The notes beneath the pieces were generated by a model that was given only the letters and a program-made list of their open reading frames with translations, had not been told where the DNA came from and searched no databases. This document shows, piece after piece, positions 45,739 through 57,300 of a stretch of 64,000 bases of DNA. Source of the DNA: Theobroma cacao (taxonomy: Eukaryota > Streptophyta > Magnoliopsida > Malvales > Malvaceae); the NCBI RefSeq assembly GCF_000208745.1, contig NC_030854.1, forward strand, positions 22,634,122 through 22,698,121, in the 5' to 3' direction. Both the position numbers and the translations under genes were made by a program. The first letter of the stretch is position 1; each line of letters starts with the position of its first letter.

Positions 45739-47211
45739 TGATAACTCTCTAATATAGAGTTATTTGCACTTAATTTTGAAAGTAATTTAGCTTAGGTCTT
45801 GTAGTAATGCATAGAAATTAGTAGATTTTATTTAATTATTTTAAATATTTTAATCTAGGTGAGTCAATCTAATCTTAGTTAATTTTATGCTTAATTTGGT
45901 GTTAGTGTGGTTAAGATAGGTTGTTATTTATTTATTTGTGCTTTTGTAGGTGTTTGATGTAAGAAGAATTTTAGTGAAAGGGGAGAGCAATTTCAAAGTG
46001 CAGACTTTCACTGAACATGTTTTGGTATTTCAGTCATAACAATCTTTATAGAGCTACAACTTTCATATTTACTACTTTACCCAGTTCAGCCTGGAAGGTG
46101 GTCAAAAATCTTGTCAAAGTTGAAGCATTGCAACAGTGCTAGAGCAATTACTATTTTTGTTAATTAATTGGTCAAGGTTGCGGCTCACATAGTCTGATGA
46201 GGAAATCTCAGCTGAAATTGACTTTTTTCTTCACCCAACTTGCCCTAACTTCAAGGCCTTATAAAACCAACCTTTCGGAGGACTTTTAGGAGATATCAAA
46301 ACACCGAATTGAAAGCTAAGATTCAAGCCGCAAAATCATTAAAACTGAGAATAATTTGAAGGATTCAAGGAGATTTGGAGATTAAGAATACAATCCTTGG
46401 TTTTTTCTATCTTTTTGTTCTCTTATTTTCTTGGTTTTGTTTTTACTGTTTAAACTTTATTAAATGATGATATGTGACTTGATGGGGAACTAATTCATTT
46501 GTCTAATATTATGATTGAACTCAGTATGTAGTCTGATTCATTTATCTCTCTTTTGCTTATGTTTGATGGATTTAAGTTGTTTATTTTATTATGTTCTTAA
46601 TACTTCTAGGTGACTAGCCACTAATTAGATTGAATTAAAAACTTAGGTTAAACCTTGATGAAGGAGATTTAGGTAGACCTTGAATAGAATAGCGTATGAT
46701 CACATGCACTTAGTTGATTGGGTGGTTTGATTTGCATATAAGGTAAACATACACCTATAAGCCATATGTAGCCTAAAATAGAGCACGAACTTAATGACTT
46801 TTTTCTTCAATTTAATTTACATAGATATATAGTAAATTAATGGGGAGATGTATTTTTGTGAGAAACTCGATAGAGACTTGTAAATAATTTGAGACTCTAG
46901 GTTAACAACTTAATCCACTGAACTGAGTTAAGAAAAAGAGACAATAATCAGATGAAGTATTGAGGGATATCATAATCTTAGCTTTGGTAATCACTAGAAG
47001 TTAATAATTTTACTGATATATTTTAGATTAGTTTTAGTTATTAGTACATTATTTTTAATTTTAACTTTAATTATTTAGATAAAATTAGGGTGTGTTAATT
47101 TTAGTAGTTAACAGTAAGAATTAATTCAATTCTCTATGGAATCGACACTCTACTCATCACTGTATTATTTTTGTGATATGTATACTTGCGTGGGTAGAAA
47201 ATTAAACAACA
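45739..47211 (+). repeat. 3' LTR of the Athila element
   Basis: It opens TGATAACTCTCTAATATAG, ends 'aaaattaaacaaca' at 47,211 and is 1,473 bp long. It aligns with 32,642-33,885 and retains the LTR end that the 5' copy has lost. Confidence 0.92.
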
Positions 47212-48415
47212 GTGTGCAAGATAAAAATTTAAGTCACTTAATAAATGATCATTCAAAAGTAGCCATCAAAACTCACCAAGATAAGGGGTCACACAATGAG
47301 TTAGAAGTAAAAGCCTCTTAATTAGTTAACCAAGGGAGTTAATTTACTAAAATTCAAAAATGAAGTTATAAAGGAAAGTGTTACAAGTTAAATTTCTGAA
47401 CAACAGTTGAAGAAGTCTTGGTTGGCGAAACAGATTTTATGACTACTTAAGACTAAAGGAAGACCAACCTAAATTAATTGAAAGAAGGATTAATCAAACA
47501 ATGAAAGTTGGTGAAGTTTGTTGCTTGAAAATAGTATGCTCTTAATCGATTAAAGCCATTCTTAACCGGTTAACACAATGAAGCTGACTACAAGACAGAG
47601 AAGACTTAATTAACTAAAGCCTATAGTTAACCAAGTAAAGGCTCATTGCCAGGAAATTTAAATTTCAATACTTGAAGACAAAATAACAACTATACTGGTT
47701 CCTAAACTGTTTCTAATGGTTAGAAGCTATCCAAATCCATCAGAGCTATTTTTCTAAATATAAAAGTCAACCCTAATGGCTAAAACGATGAGGAGATACT
47801 TCCAAGAGCTTGAAAGAACCAAGAGTAGCAAAAATCCTCTCACTTTCACTTGTATTTCACTCTAATCTTTGTAATAGAGTGTTGCACCTCATTTTGTACC
47901 ATTTTAATCAGCTCAGTGATCATAGATGCATCCTTATATCTGTATTCCTTACGTACTTAAAGTGTGCAAGGCACTCTCAAGGGTTGATCAAGCTTAAGTT
48001 AGCATGGTTTGTGTTGTAGGTTCTAACTTAACCTTAGAAAATATAGTTTTGGGTTTTGGTTGGTCCCTGTAAAAACCATTGTTAATGGTTGTGCTTGAGT
48101 CTACAAAAAGCCATTGTAAAAGCTTGGTGGAAGCTTGGGAATTCCATTGATTTTAATGAATTAGTTTAAAAATCCTTGATCGGAAGATTAAGGTAGTAGA
48201 TATAGGTCAAGGGGACCGAAGCACTATAAATTATCGAGCATTGTCTAATTTCCTTTATTTCTTTGTTTAACCTATTCCTAAGTTACTCCTCCGACAAGTT
48301 TCAGACTTTTCTCATCAACTTCTTTTAACAAGCTCTTAACTAGGAACCAACCTTAGCGACATTGAAAAGTGTTATTCACCCCCCCTCTAGCACACTCTTT
48401 GGGACCAACACGAAG

Positions 48416-48493
48416 TACTTGCATTTAGTTTCAGTAGCATACTTTATTATGTTGATGTAAATTCGAGGGTGAATTTTCTTAAGGGGGAGAGAA
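48416..48493 (+). pseudogene. Tail of plus-strand Tekay pol and its polypurine tract
   Basis: The frame DEMRAK|YLHLV resumes here after the SIRE-type LTR. The last bases encode the NFLKGGE-like end seen in Tekay pol and include the PPT AAGGGGGAGAGAA (48,481-48,493), which abuts the LTR. Confidence 0.85.
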
Positions 48494-51400
48494 TGTGAAA
48501 CCCTAGTTTTTCTTATGATGAAAACTAATAAAAATTTTAACTTTTATGGAATATACATGGGTGATGATTATCAACAAAAGTTTCTTGTCATTTGGTGTTC
48601 AATCTCTCCCTATTGTTGAGTTACAATTATGGAAAAATAATGGTTACAAGGATGGGTGAAAAAGGAAACCAAAGATACTGATTAGGCTTTAATATGATAG
48701 CCCATGGATTATGTGACTGAATTATAATTCCTTACAATGTCGGATGTTGGATAAGTTTTCCCAATTATGTTGGTGTGAAATCCTTGCTATGATAATGTTA
48801 TAGTTGCTGTAATATGATTGGATGAGAGTGTGATATGAAATGATGGCCAAAGAAAGGTAATTTTTTTACAAATCTAAGCTTGGAGGATCAATTCTAAGCC
48901 AAGAAAGGTCGATTCCCAAGTGTATATAAACCTTGGATAGCCATTGGAAGTGTCAAGACTCAACCTCAAGCAAGGAAAGATCGATTCTTGCAAGTTATTA
49001 TAGCTTTTAGATTAAAAGAATCGATTCCTAGAAATCAAGAAGTTGGTTTTTGCAAGTCAAAAAAGTTTCTAGACAAGAAGAATCAATTCTAGAAAATTAA
49101 GAAGTTGGTTCTTGCAAGTTTGGAATTGCAAGAATCGGTTCTTGGGAATCAAAAAGGTGGTTCTTGGGCTTTAGAGTGGAAAAAATATAAAACCCAACTC
49201 GAGCCCTAAAATTCAGTTTACACTTTTCTAGCCTCCAACTTGTCCCCAACACCATCCAAACCCTTTCCCAACCTCCCAAGACCCCATTGAACAAAGATTC
49301 AACCTTCCAACTCAAATCTAAGGTAAGATTTGGCATTTTTTAGTTTAAAGCTCAAGGGTATGACCTAACACTAGGATTTTCTAATTTTAGCTCACTTAAA
49401 TTCGATTTTGAGTTATAGATTTTTTGGGGTTTTGTTCTTTAAGGAGGTTGTAAAGGTAAGTAAGTTAAGGTTGTTCATTTATAGATTGGGCTTGAAGTAT
49501 GAAAGTTTATTGGAACTTAAAGGAAGGATTTTACAATAAATCTATTGGTTTCAAAAATGGATTTTTGTTGGAAACTAGGAACTTATGTTAGGATTTATGT
49601 TGTTAGGTGACTGTTAGAGCTTGAGACCGTTGACGAACAAGATTTTGGTGACTTGAAGCTTAGGAAAAGAATACGCTTCTTGTCAAAGTAAGTGGATGCA
49701 CCATTTTAAGTACTATATGCGGTAAAGTTGAGCATGGTTTATTGATGAAATTACCTTGCATGATTTGGATGCTAAATTGTTTTTGGATAAATTGAATTTT
49801 TTGTGGATAAATGTTTTTAATGAAGTTTTCGATCTACTATGTATTAAATATCTCTATTATGTATTAGTTTTCAACAAGGGGAGATAAGCCCTTTAAAATG
49901 TTTTCATTCAAATATTCCTTGACTAGATGATGTTGCACAATTGGTGCATGGCTAAAATAAGGCCTAGGTGGATTGATACATAACCATCCAAATGAATGTG
50001 ATTGTGGAATTTAAAGGAAACCACCAAAGCATATGTGTTAGTGTGGACTATTAGAGACACGTAAAGGTGAATATGGTGACTATAGTGTCACAGAAATGGA
50101 TTATGATATTGGATGAGTAAATCTCCACCGTTTAAAGATTATGTGAATATTATGATACCCATTATGAATCAAACGAATGAATATCATGAAATAATGTATA
50201 ATGCTTGCCTTTGAGTTGATTATTGTGTGGGTGCTCATTGAGATGTAACTTGAATAAAGCTTGGTGTGAGGGTAAGAATCCCACAAGACCAAGATGGACG
50301 AATGTACCCATTCTTATCCTTTTTAAAGCCCGATGTAAGGGTAAGAATACCACAAGGTCTAGTTGGGCGAATGTACACATATTTTCCCTTTTAGAGCCCG
50401 ATGTGGGGGTAAGAATACCACAAGGTCTAGCTGGGCGAATATACCCACTTTTTCCCCTCCTCAAGCTTAGTGTGCGGGTAAGAATGTCACAGTGTTGGAT
50501 TGTGTGAAAGTATCCATCCTCCCCTTATCTTATGACAATGGTACGAATTAACTCTTCTCTTATATATATTGTTTATTATGGCACTTATGTGTGGTGATTT
50601 GACAATTATTGTGCTCATGTGGAATAATGAAATGATTGACTATCCATTAATGCTTTCATGTGATGAATGAGAAATAATGAACTTGAGGATTCAAAAGCTC
50701 TTTCACTCTTTCATTTTCTCCTTGTAAATGTTTTGTAAGTGGAGCATTTAAATGTTTATTAACTCTTGAATGCATGTTGGGTTTCAAATGCATTTATGAA
50801 AAGTCTTGAAATGTGACTATTGACAATTGAAAGCATTATGTGAATATTTGCGAACTTCATGTTGTTTTTGCAAAGTATGGTCTATTGCTAAAACTCTTTT
50901 CCCTGGCTTGTCCCCTTTCCCCGTATCCACTCACAAAGTTTTTATGACTCACAAGTTATTTTCCTTTATTTCTTTTACAGATCAGTAGCTTGCTTGGCTA
51001 AGTGACTTGTGGAGTAGTAGCCTGCTCATAAAGCCTTTCTTCCAACGTTTCAATGTTGTCACACTTCGTAGTGTATCGAGTTGAGTCTTTGAACTGTTAT
51101 GTTGGTAAAGAACTTGGTTATATAAATAAATGTTGAATTACTCATACTTGTTTATACTTCTGCATCTTATGTTGAGCCCTAGATGTGGGTGTAAGTGGAT
51201 GACAAGACTATGATGGATGAATCATAACAATATAGGCACAAGATGCGTGTCGAACCACAGTTGTTATAATATTATGAATATTTATATGAATGTGATAAAA
51301 ACCACACTTTACATTGAAAAGCTCTGCATTATGGTGGCCTTGATGAATTGGTTGCATATTTTTAATTGTAAATGAAAATGTATATGAATGCGATGGTTGA

Positions 51401-51538
51401 CTAGCCCATGCATTCTTGGTTTAAGCTTACTTGGGCCTAGTAGGCTTTACCCACGTAGGTTCATTTATCGGATCGTAGGACTTTACCCACGTAGGTTCAT
51501 GCATCGATCATGATCCCTCTAGAAAATGAGATGTGACA
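48494..51538 (+). repeat. 3' LTR of the plus-strand Tekay element
   Basis: It opens TGTGAAACCC after the PPT and ends GAGATGTGACA, 3,045 bp. GAATCGATTC-type palindromes lie at 48,886-49,143 around two TATA-like boxes (TATATAAA 48,923-48,930; TATAAAA 49,186-49,192). A four-copy tandem repeat lies at 50,259-50,515. Beyond 51,538 the sequence switches at once to minus-strand gag of another element. The left target duplication was lost with the 5' half. Confidence 0.88.
50259..50515. repeat. Minisatellite, 68-69-bp unit, four copies
   Basis: Units start at 50,259, 50,328, 50,396 and 50,465, each with GATGTRRGGGTAAGAATRCC, 'cacaaggtctag.tgg' and 'gaatgtaccca'. It lies within the Tekay LTR. Open frames over it are repeat artefacts. 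Confidence 0.92.
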
Positions 51539-54180
51539 GAACCACTCCTCAACTAGAAACTATGTGAATGAGATGCTCTATGTTGGCCCTAATGGCCTAT
51601 GGATGATCCATGTCTAGTGTTAACATCTTGTTGGCCCTGAGTCTCAACCCTTTTGGCTTTGTCTCAGGTCACTCAACTCTCGATGGCCCTCATCTTAATT
51701 CTTTGAGCACAATCAACTGTTGAGGCATAAGTATCGAATGTTTGTGATGCAACAACCTTAAACAATGGCTCAATCAATTCATCTATAAAACATCTAATCC
51801 TCATGTCTTCAGTCAAGACAATGTACATTGCATACTAGAATAGTTGCGTAAATCGGATGCCGTACTTCGACACAGTCATACTAAATGTTTGTACCAATGC
51901 ATCAAACTCTTTTGCCCTAGCGGCTTGTGTGCTAACAGGCAGTAATTGACTCAAAAAAGCTATACTAAAGTCCTCCCATGTGTTGTCAAATTTACCACGC
52001 AAGTGCTCGTATTGTTAACAAGTAATATAATGGAAAATAAAGTTCGTTCCCAAGAAAGATTGCCCAAATCTTTTTGCTAAGTACTAAAATTAAACAACTT
52101 AATCTTCTCCAAACAACCGAATTTAAACTATTGAAAATTAAAGAAACTAAAATTAAGACTAAAACTAGAAGCAAAAGTAACAAATTAACTAAAATCAATC
52201 AATCAAAAGTCTAGAACCACAATATCCCCTCAATGTTTCATCTAAATCTTCTCTTCCCTTAATACTTACTAGATAGGCTCGAGTTGTTAACCTAGAGTTC
52301 TAACTTATTTATAAGTGTCTTCTGATGTTCTTAGAAAAATATCTTCCTTAACCAATTTACTATATTCCTATGCAAATTGAAATTAAGAAAGACTCATTAA
52401 GCTTAAACTCTAATTATGGCTACATATGACATGTAAGCGTATTCCTACTCTACACGCAAACCAAATCAATCATCTCATGCAATTGATATTGAAAATATGC
52501 TATTTCATCCCTGGTTTACTTTAAACTCTCTTTTCCAGTTCCGTTTAAGTTTTCAGATCAATCTAATTGGTGGCCAATCAATCATATGTATTAAGAATAG
52601 GATTGAAATAAACAACTCAAACACTATCAATTATAAGCAAGAAATAATATTAAAAATTCAGATTATGCATTAGGTTCAAATATGATTCTAGATTAGAAAC
52701 TTAGTTCAACATAGCTACTTAAAACATCATCCAAAAAAGAAATTTAACCATCAAAACTAAACAAAGAAAGTATAAAGATAACAAAAGAATAAAAAACTCC
52801 CAAATTTGTCAAGTCTTTGATTTGCAATCTTCCTTGCTTTATTGCTATCTTGCTAACTTCAATGCCTCTTTTTCTTTAAAAAAACCTTGCTTAATTGTTG
52901 CTTAAATGAGCTTCTAAAGGGGAATTAAATAAAGCTTGAACTTTTGTCCAATTAGAACTCCAAATGTACATAAATTCCTTTTTCTCATTGGGGGCCAAGG
53001 ACATGGTGATAAGGGCTTTGGCCACGAGCCTTATTTTTTTTTTTTTAATTTTCTTATCGATGGCAATGGCCACAACCAGATGATGGTTGCAGCCACAAGC
53101 CTTCTAGATGTCTAAAGCATATTAGTGTATTTGGGGTGCTGCAGCCACGAAGTTGTGACAGTCACAGCCACAAAGTGGTGACAGTGTAGCCACTCACTAC
53201 TTCAAATTTTGATGCAATTTTCTCTAATTTAGAGGCTAAACTGGGTGAAGTAATAAACATAAAAGTTGTAACTCTGCCTCTCATCTTTCCAATGGTTCAA
53301 GAATCATGTTATTTGGAGTTTTGTAGTGAGAGATATGCTCCAAAAATACAACAATTACAATGGAAGTCTGCACCTAGATTGCGCTCTCCTACTTCAATGA
53401 AAAGTCCTTCGACATAAAACACCTACTAAAAGCACAATTTACTCAGTAGCAGTCATACTTAAGGCAAATCAACAACTAACTTAACCTCTAATAGTCTAAA
53501 TTCAGCTAACCCAACTTAATTTACTTAAATTAAAATAAATAGCTAAAAACACCTAAAATTTAAGATAAAACTCAAGAACATAACAAATTATTAACCAAAA
53601 TTAAAACCAAATAACTCTACATCATAGAGTTATCACCATGTTAGTGGGTCAGTGCCAACTAGTCTACTTCTACCTAGAGACTGGTACCATAAATGTGCCA
53701 CATTCTTCAACTTAAAACCTGTTAATCCCATTGATCAAACATTAGAGTATACCAAAATAGTACAAATCTTTTCCATGCCATCTAAGAAATCTTGGGGATT
53801 CTTTGTCACATTAGACCTAGAAAATAAGGGTGGTTTCAACTGAAGAAAATCTGATGGTGAAACCTTAATAGTCCCTCTAGCATACTCATACCACTGACGA
53901 TCATCCATACGAGTAGTCATTGCCTTCATGGCTCTATTAACCCCTTTCAAATTAGCTACCACCTCTGCCAATGTCAACGCTTTAGTGAGTATCTCATCTC
54001 TCACATCTTCAAACTGAACATCAGTGGTTTAGCTATGGGCGTCTCTACCCTAGTAAATCTAATAGTCCTACCTTGCCTACCACGCCCCTAAGCAATGGAA
54101 GTTTGTGGCCTCATAGTTGTATCAACGAGAGCATCTTACTTTATTGTACTCTTGGCTACCACTCGGGTTCTAGTTGGCAT
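51539..54180 (-). pseudogene. Minus-strand Tekay-type gag, split by a solo LTR and truncated
   Basis: On the minus strand the ATG at 54,180 opens MPTRTRVVAKSTIK with early stops, then WYEYARGTIKVSPSDFLQLKPPLFSR and NPQDFLDGMEKICTIL (54,004-53,735). After the solo LTR 51,981-53,635 it continues [50 protein letters not shown] and VDCAQRIKMRAI. These are the retrotransposon gag domain blocks of Tekay/Del elements. It stops at 51,539 against the LTR of the plus-strand element, before any zinc knuckle. Confidence 0.9.
51981..53635 (-). mobile_element. Solo LTR, Athila type, minus strand, TSD CCATG
   Basis: On the plus strand it begins TGTTGTCAAATTTACCACGC and ends 'agagttatca', the reverse of TGATAACTCT. 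CCATG flanks it at 51,976-51,980 and 53,636-53,640. Length is 1,655 bp. Removing it rejoins the minus-strand gag. Direct CAGCCAC words cluster at ~53,069-53,195. Confidence 0.93.
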
Positions 54181-54371
54181 CCTAACCTAAATAAGAGCAA
54201 ACACTAAACTTAACAGAGATGAACAAAGCGTAGGTTTTAAACAAAGAAGGGAATCCATATAGCCTCCCATTTGTAGGTTGTGTTGTAGTTTACAAATCGA
54301 AAACAAGACACGACATAGAAACCTGCCACTCTGTTAACTCAAAACCAAAACATCTAAAACTTAGACAAACT

Positions 54372-54386
54372 TAACTTTGATAACAA
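54372..54386 (-). other. Primer binding site, initiator-Met tRNA type
   Basis: On the minus strand TTGTTATCAAAGTTA lies three bases after the LTR end at 54,390. It matches the common TTGGTATCAGAGCTA PBS with three to four transitions or transversions. Confidence 0.7.
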
Positions 54387-54532
54387 CTTTGTCATGACCC
54401 AATCTTAGGGCCCATGACTAACGGGAGGGTTTAATGGAAAATACCCACTCGACCCAAGCAAGCCTAAAAAACAAACCAATCTAATTAGTCAAATTAAATC
54501 ATAGGATGAGCATAAGAACATATATAATACAT

Positions 54533-54574
54533 ATACATACATACATACATACATACATACATACATACATACAT
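54533..54574. repeat. (ATAC)n microsatellite
   Basis: About ten tandem ATAC/CATA units near the LTR end. Confidence 0.96.
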
Positions 54575-56902
54575 GTAAGTTTGCATGATCCTATGCTCAA
54601 GTACAGTAGTAAAATATTTTCAAACAAGCAAAGTATAAGCCACCTCATGGAAAATCAAAAGTTTAAGCCACCTTGTGGCAAATCCAAAATATAACATTTA
54701 TATACAAATGTAAAACAAAGTTCAATATCATAATAACAAACAACACCAGACCAATAGAGTACAACTCGAAGAAAAGGTTAACGCCTGCTAAATGCCTTAT
54801 CGAACACCTACCACAACTAACAATAATAGTAGCTTTTCCTAAAGGACAGCGAGCCAAGCAATCTATTAATATGAAATAACAAATGCATCTTACACGCTTG
54901 AGTTATAAATAATTTCGTGAGTAGATACAAAGAGGGGGAACAAGCTTTAACAGAAGAGTGTTTATCAAATATACTTACAAATTCAATGAAGATAGACAAA
55001 GATTGCAAACATTTCCAAGCTTCGTTTCTCAAGAGAAATCTAATCATATCTGAGCATTTCAAATAAAAATGAGTGTGTATAATCAAATCAGTGTTTCAAA
55101 TAAAAATGAATGCTTATAATCAAATCTAAGTATTTCTAATGAAAACAAATGTTTATAAAGCTTAGTAGTTAAAAACAATCCATTTATATTTATGAAACCT
55201 TTATATTTCCAAATTACGCTTGCCAAACATAATCAAATAGTACCAAGTATTTCAAGTGAAAACAATTTTTTGTAAAACTCAGTAGATAAAACAAAACCAT
55301 TTATATTTTAAAATCCTTTTAAAACTGTGAAAATTTGAATACAAGCCTTAAGTATCGATACTTTTCTATGAGAATGCAATTCTAGGAATTTCTAAAGAAC
55401 AAATGTCAATACATTTTTCATATGGATTGATAGTTTCTTCACAAAACCAAATTGTTTAGCCTAGAGCACGATTCCATGTCCTTCAACAAGTTTATAGTCC
55501 ATCATATACGAGTATCCAAAGTTCTAACATCAAAATCAATAATAACTCCAATCCAAGAGGGTTTTCTTGAAACCTAACATTGAAATCCATATTAATCAAA
55601 GAATCAAATTTCCAAAATGACACAAATCTCTAAGGTTCAATCAAAACATCAAATAATCATTTTGTAATTTGTGGAGCTCTAAATTAAAAAGAACTATCAA
55701 ACAAAGAAAGTCCAAGCATTATGCCTTCAACTATATAATAAAGGGTAGAATCATATCCACTATCAAGCAAACAAAGTTGTGTTGTAGCACCAAGATGGTA
55801 TAGTACATATAGTCACTAACCTCAAAGGATACGAAGCATTGTGCACAATGGTTAACGTTTGCTATTGCTAGCTACAGGTCCTTAACTTAATAAGCTCCAC
55901 TAAAACATTTTACAAGTTCAAAGTTAACCAAAATTCATTTCGAAGCAAAAGGGTGAATCTATTCACCAACAAAATCAAGAGTTGAGATAAGGCTATTTCA
56001 TTATCATCAATCTACACCATCATTTGAGAGTCAAAGTGACCCAATGCTATGGTCTATTTAAAGGAAGTCATTTTCCATTTCAAATTTCAAAGTTATCAAA
56101 TCAACCAAACAATCGTAGACAAATATTCGAGTTTTGAGGAATCAAAACTTTCAAAGTGCTTGCTCCCCATGCACAAAACAAAATACATAATAGTATATTT
56201 ACATAGCATATATAACTTTCATCAAAATATACTTTAAAACCATAGTTCATAACACAGCCCTTATAGAACTCATGTTTCATCGAAAATACATTTTAATGCA
56301 AGATTGTAGAATGGGCATGCTTAATTATATCAAAATAAAAAAAAACTATTGTATCTACCCACCTTATTAAAGCACCTTTCATTGAAAGCTCGACCTCCTC
56401 AAGTACAAATTCTTTAACAACACATATCCATAGACTTTTCACCATTAATACCTTTCATTTTAATCTTAACTAACATCAATAAACCTTTATCCTTTCCAAA
56501 AACGTCTTTAATCATCTATCAATCTAAAAATCAACATTTATAATCTGTGGAGCTAACTAACTAAAGTGCTTTGTAACTTTACCTTGGTGAGCTTTGATGC
56601 TAAGAAAAACCACAAAACCCTTGAGCTTAGAGTTTAATGAAAACTTGAAGAAACAAGTAATATGTTTCAGATTTGGAAATCAAAGATTTAAAAGTCTAAA
56701 GAGTTGAAAATGTCACCTTGTTGTTTAAAACTCAAACCAAGCTTCAAATCTTTAAAAATGATTTTGGATTTTAAAAGAGTGTTTAGTAATTGCAAAAGAT
56801 GGAGAGGCGGCTGGGAATGAGAACCCTCGGGGAATGTGCTATATTTATAGTGGAGATTGAGAAAATACCATTTTACACCTTTTATTTTGAAATCTGATGC
56901 TG

Positions 56903-57100
56903 AAGTACTAATACTTTTGAACAAAATATTGATACTTTTGAAACAAAAAGGTTTTCTTGAGACATCTCGAGCCAAAGTCTCAATACTTTCAATAAAAGCC
57001 TCGATACTTGTCTGGGAAATTCATATGCCTCAATACTACATGAACAAGTATTAGGACTTGTTCATCAGAAACCATTTCTATATTTCAAGTATCGATACTT
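56903..57100 (-). promoter_or_regulatory. AAGTATCGATACTT-type palindromes in the 5' LTR U3
   Basis: Sites at 56,903, 56,924, 56,975, ~56,997, 57,045 and 57,087; the last is perfect. Their spacing mirrors the set at 30,052-30,249. They lie 50-260 bases upstream of the TATA box in minus-strand terms. A further copy at ~55,351-55,364 lies outside U3. Confidence 0.75.
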
Positions 57101-57300
57101 GATTTCAAAATGTTATTTTTAAGTTTAGAACAAAACTTTTGACCTCCTAATGATCACAACTTTCAAGTAAACTCATTTGACTATCAAATTACGCATTTTC
57201 TAAGTTATAATTGTTCATAAATCATGTTAAAAAACGTCAAATAAACAACTCACCAAGCTAAGTTACAAATCTAACTTTAATGGAAAAGTGGGGTTTCACA

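Larger units (their letters stand above)
32642..47211 (+). mobile_element. Athila-type Ty3-Gypsy element with both LTRs, decayed; contains a solo LTR
   Basis: Both LTRs open TGATAACTCTCTAATRTMGAG. The order gag, protease, RT, RNase H, integrase, extra gene, PPT is the Athila layout. It is inserted in the SIRE-type LTR: the left flank ATGTG (32,637-32,641) and right flank GTGTG (47,212-47,216) differ by one transition, and the sister SIRE LTR has the uninterrupted 'aagtgtgcagg'. The 5' LTR lost its end and PBS. The solo LTR at 39,386-42,096 accounts for 2.7 kb. All genes are broken. Confidence 0.92.
32568..48410 (+). mobile_element. SIRE-type solo LTR (about 1.27 kb net), TSD CGAAG, split by an Athila element
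   Basis: The pieces are 32,568-32,641 (TGTTGTCTCC..gatgataacaaaa) and 47,212-48,410 (ending GGGACCAACA). They match the 3' LTR at 10,570-14,907. CGAAG flanks it at 32,563-32,567 and 48,411-48,415. Removing it restores the Tekay pol end (DEMRAKYLHLV). It carries TTAATCGATTAA/TTAACCGGTTAA-type palindromes (for example ~47,543 and ~47,560) and a TATA box (TATAAAAG, 47,759-47,766). Confidence 0.92.
54390..57300 (-). repeat. 5' LTR of the minus-strand Tekay element
   Basis: On the minus strand it opens TGTGAAACCCCACTTTTCC at 57,300 and ends GGGTCATGACA at 54,390, 2,911 bp. The TATA box is CTATAAATAT (56,850 to 56,841). It aligns with 29,551-30,441 and is followed by the PBS and gag, so it is a 5' LTR. 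The right flank is TTAAT (57,301-57,305); its partner duplication was not found because the other LTR is incomplete. Confidence 0.88.

Noticed and set aside
50223..50507. Small proteins over 50,162-50,507 on both strands
   Set aside because: Artefacts of the 68-69-bp tandem repeat in the Tekay LTR.
54385..54389. 54,390-57,300 as a solo LTR with AACTT or TTAAT duplications
   Set aside because: The flanks do not match, and a PBS plus gag follow, so it is a 5' LTR of a larger element.
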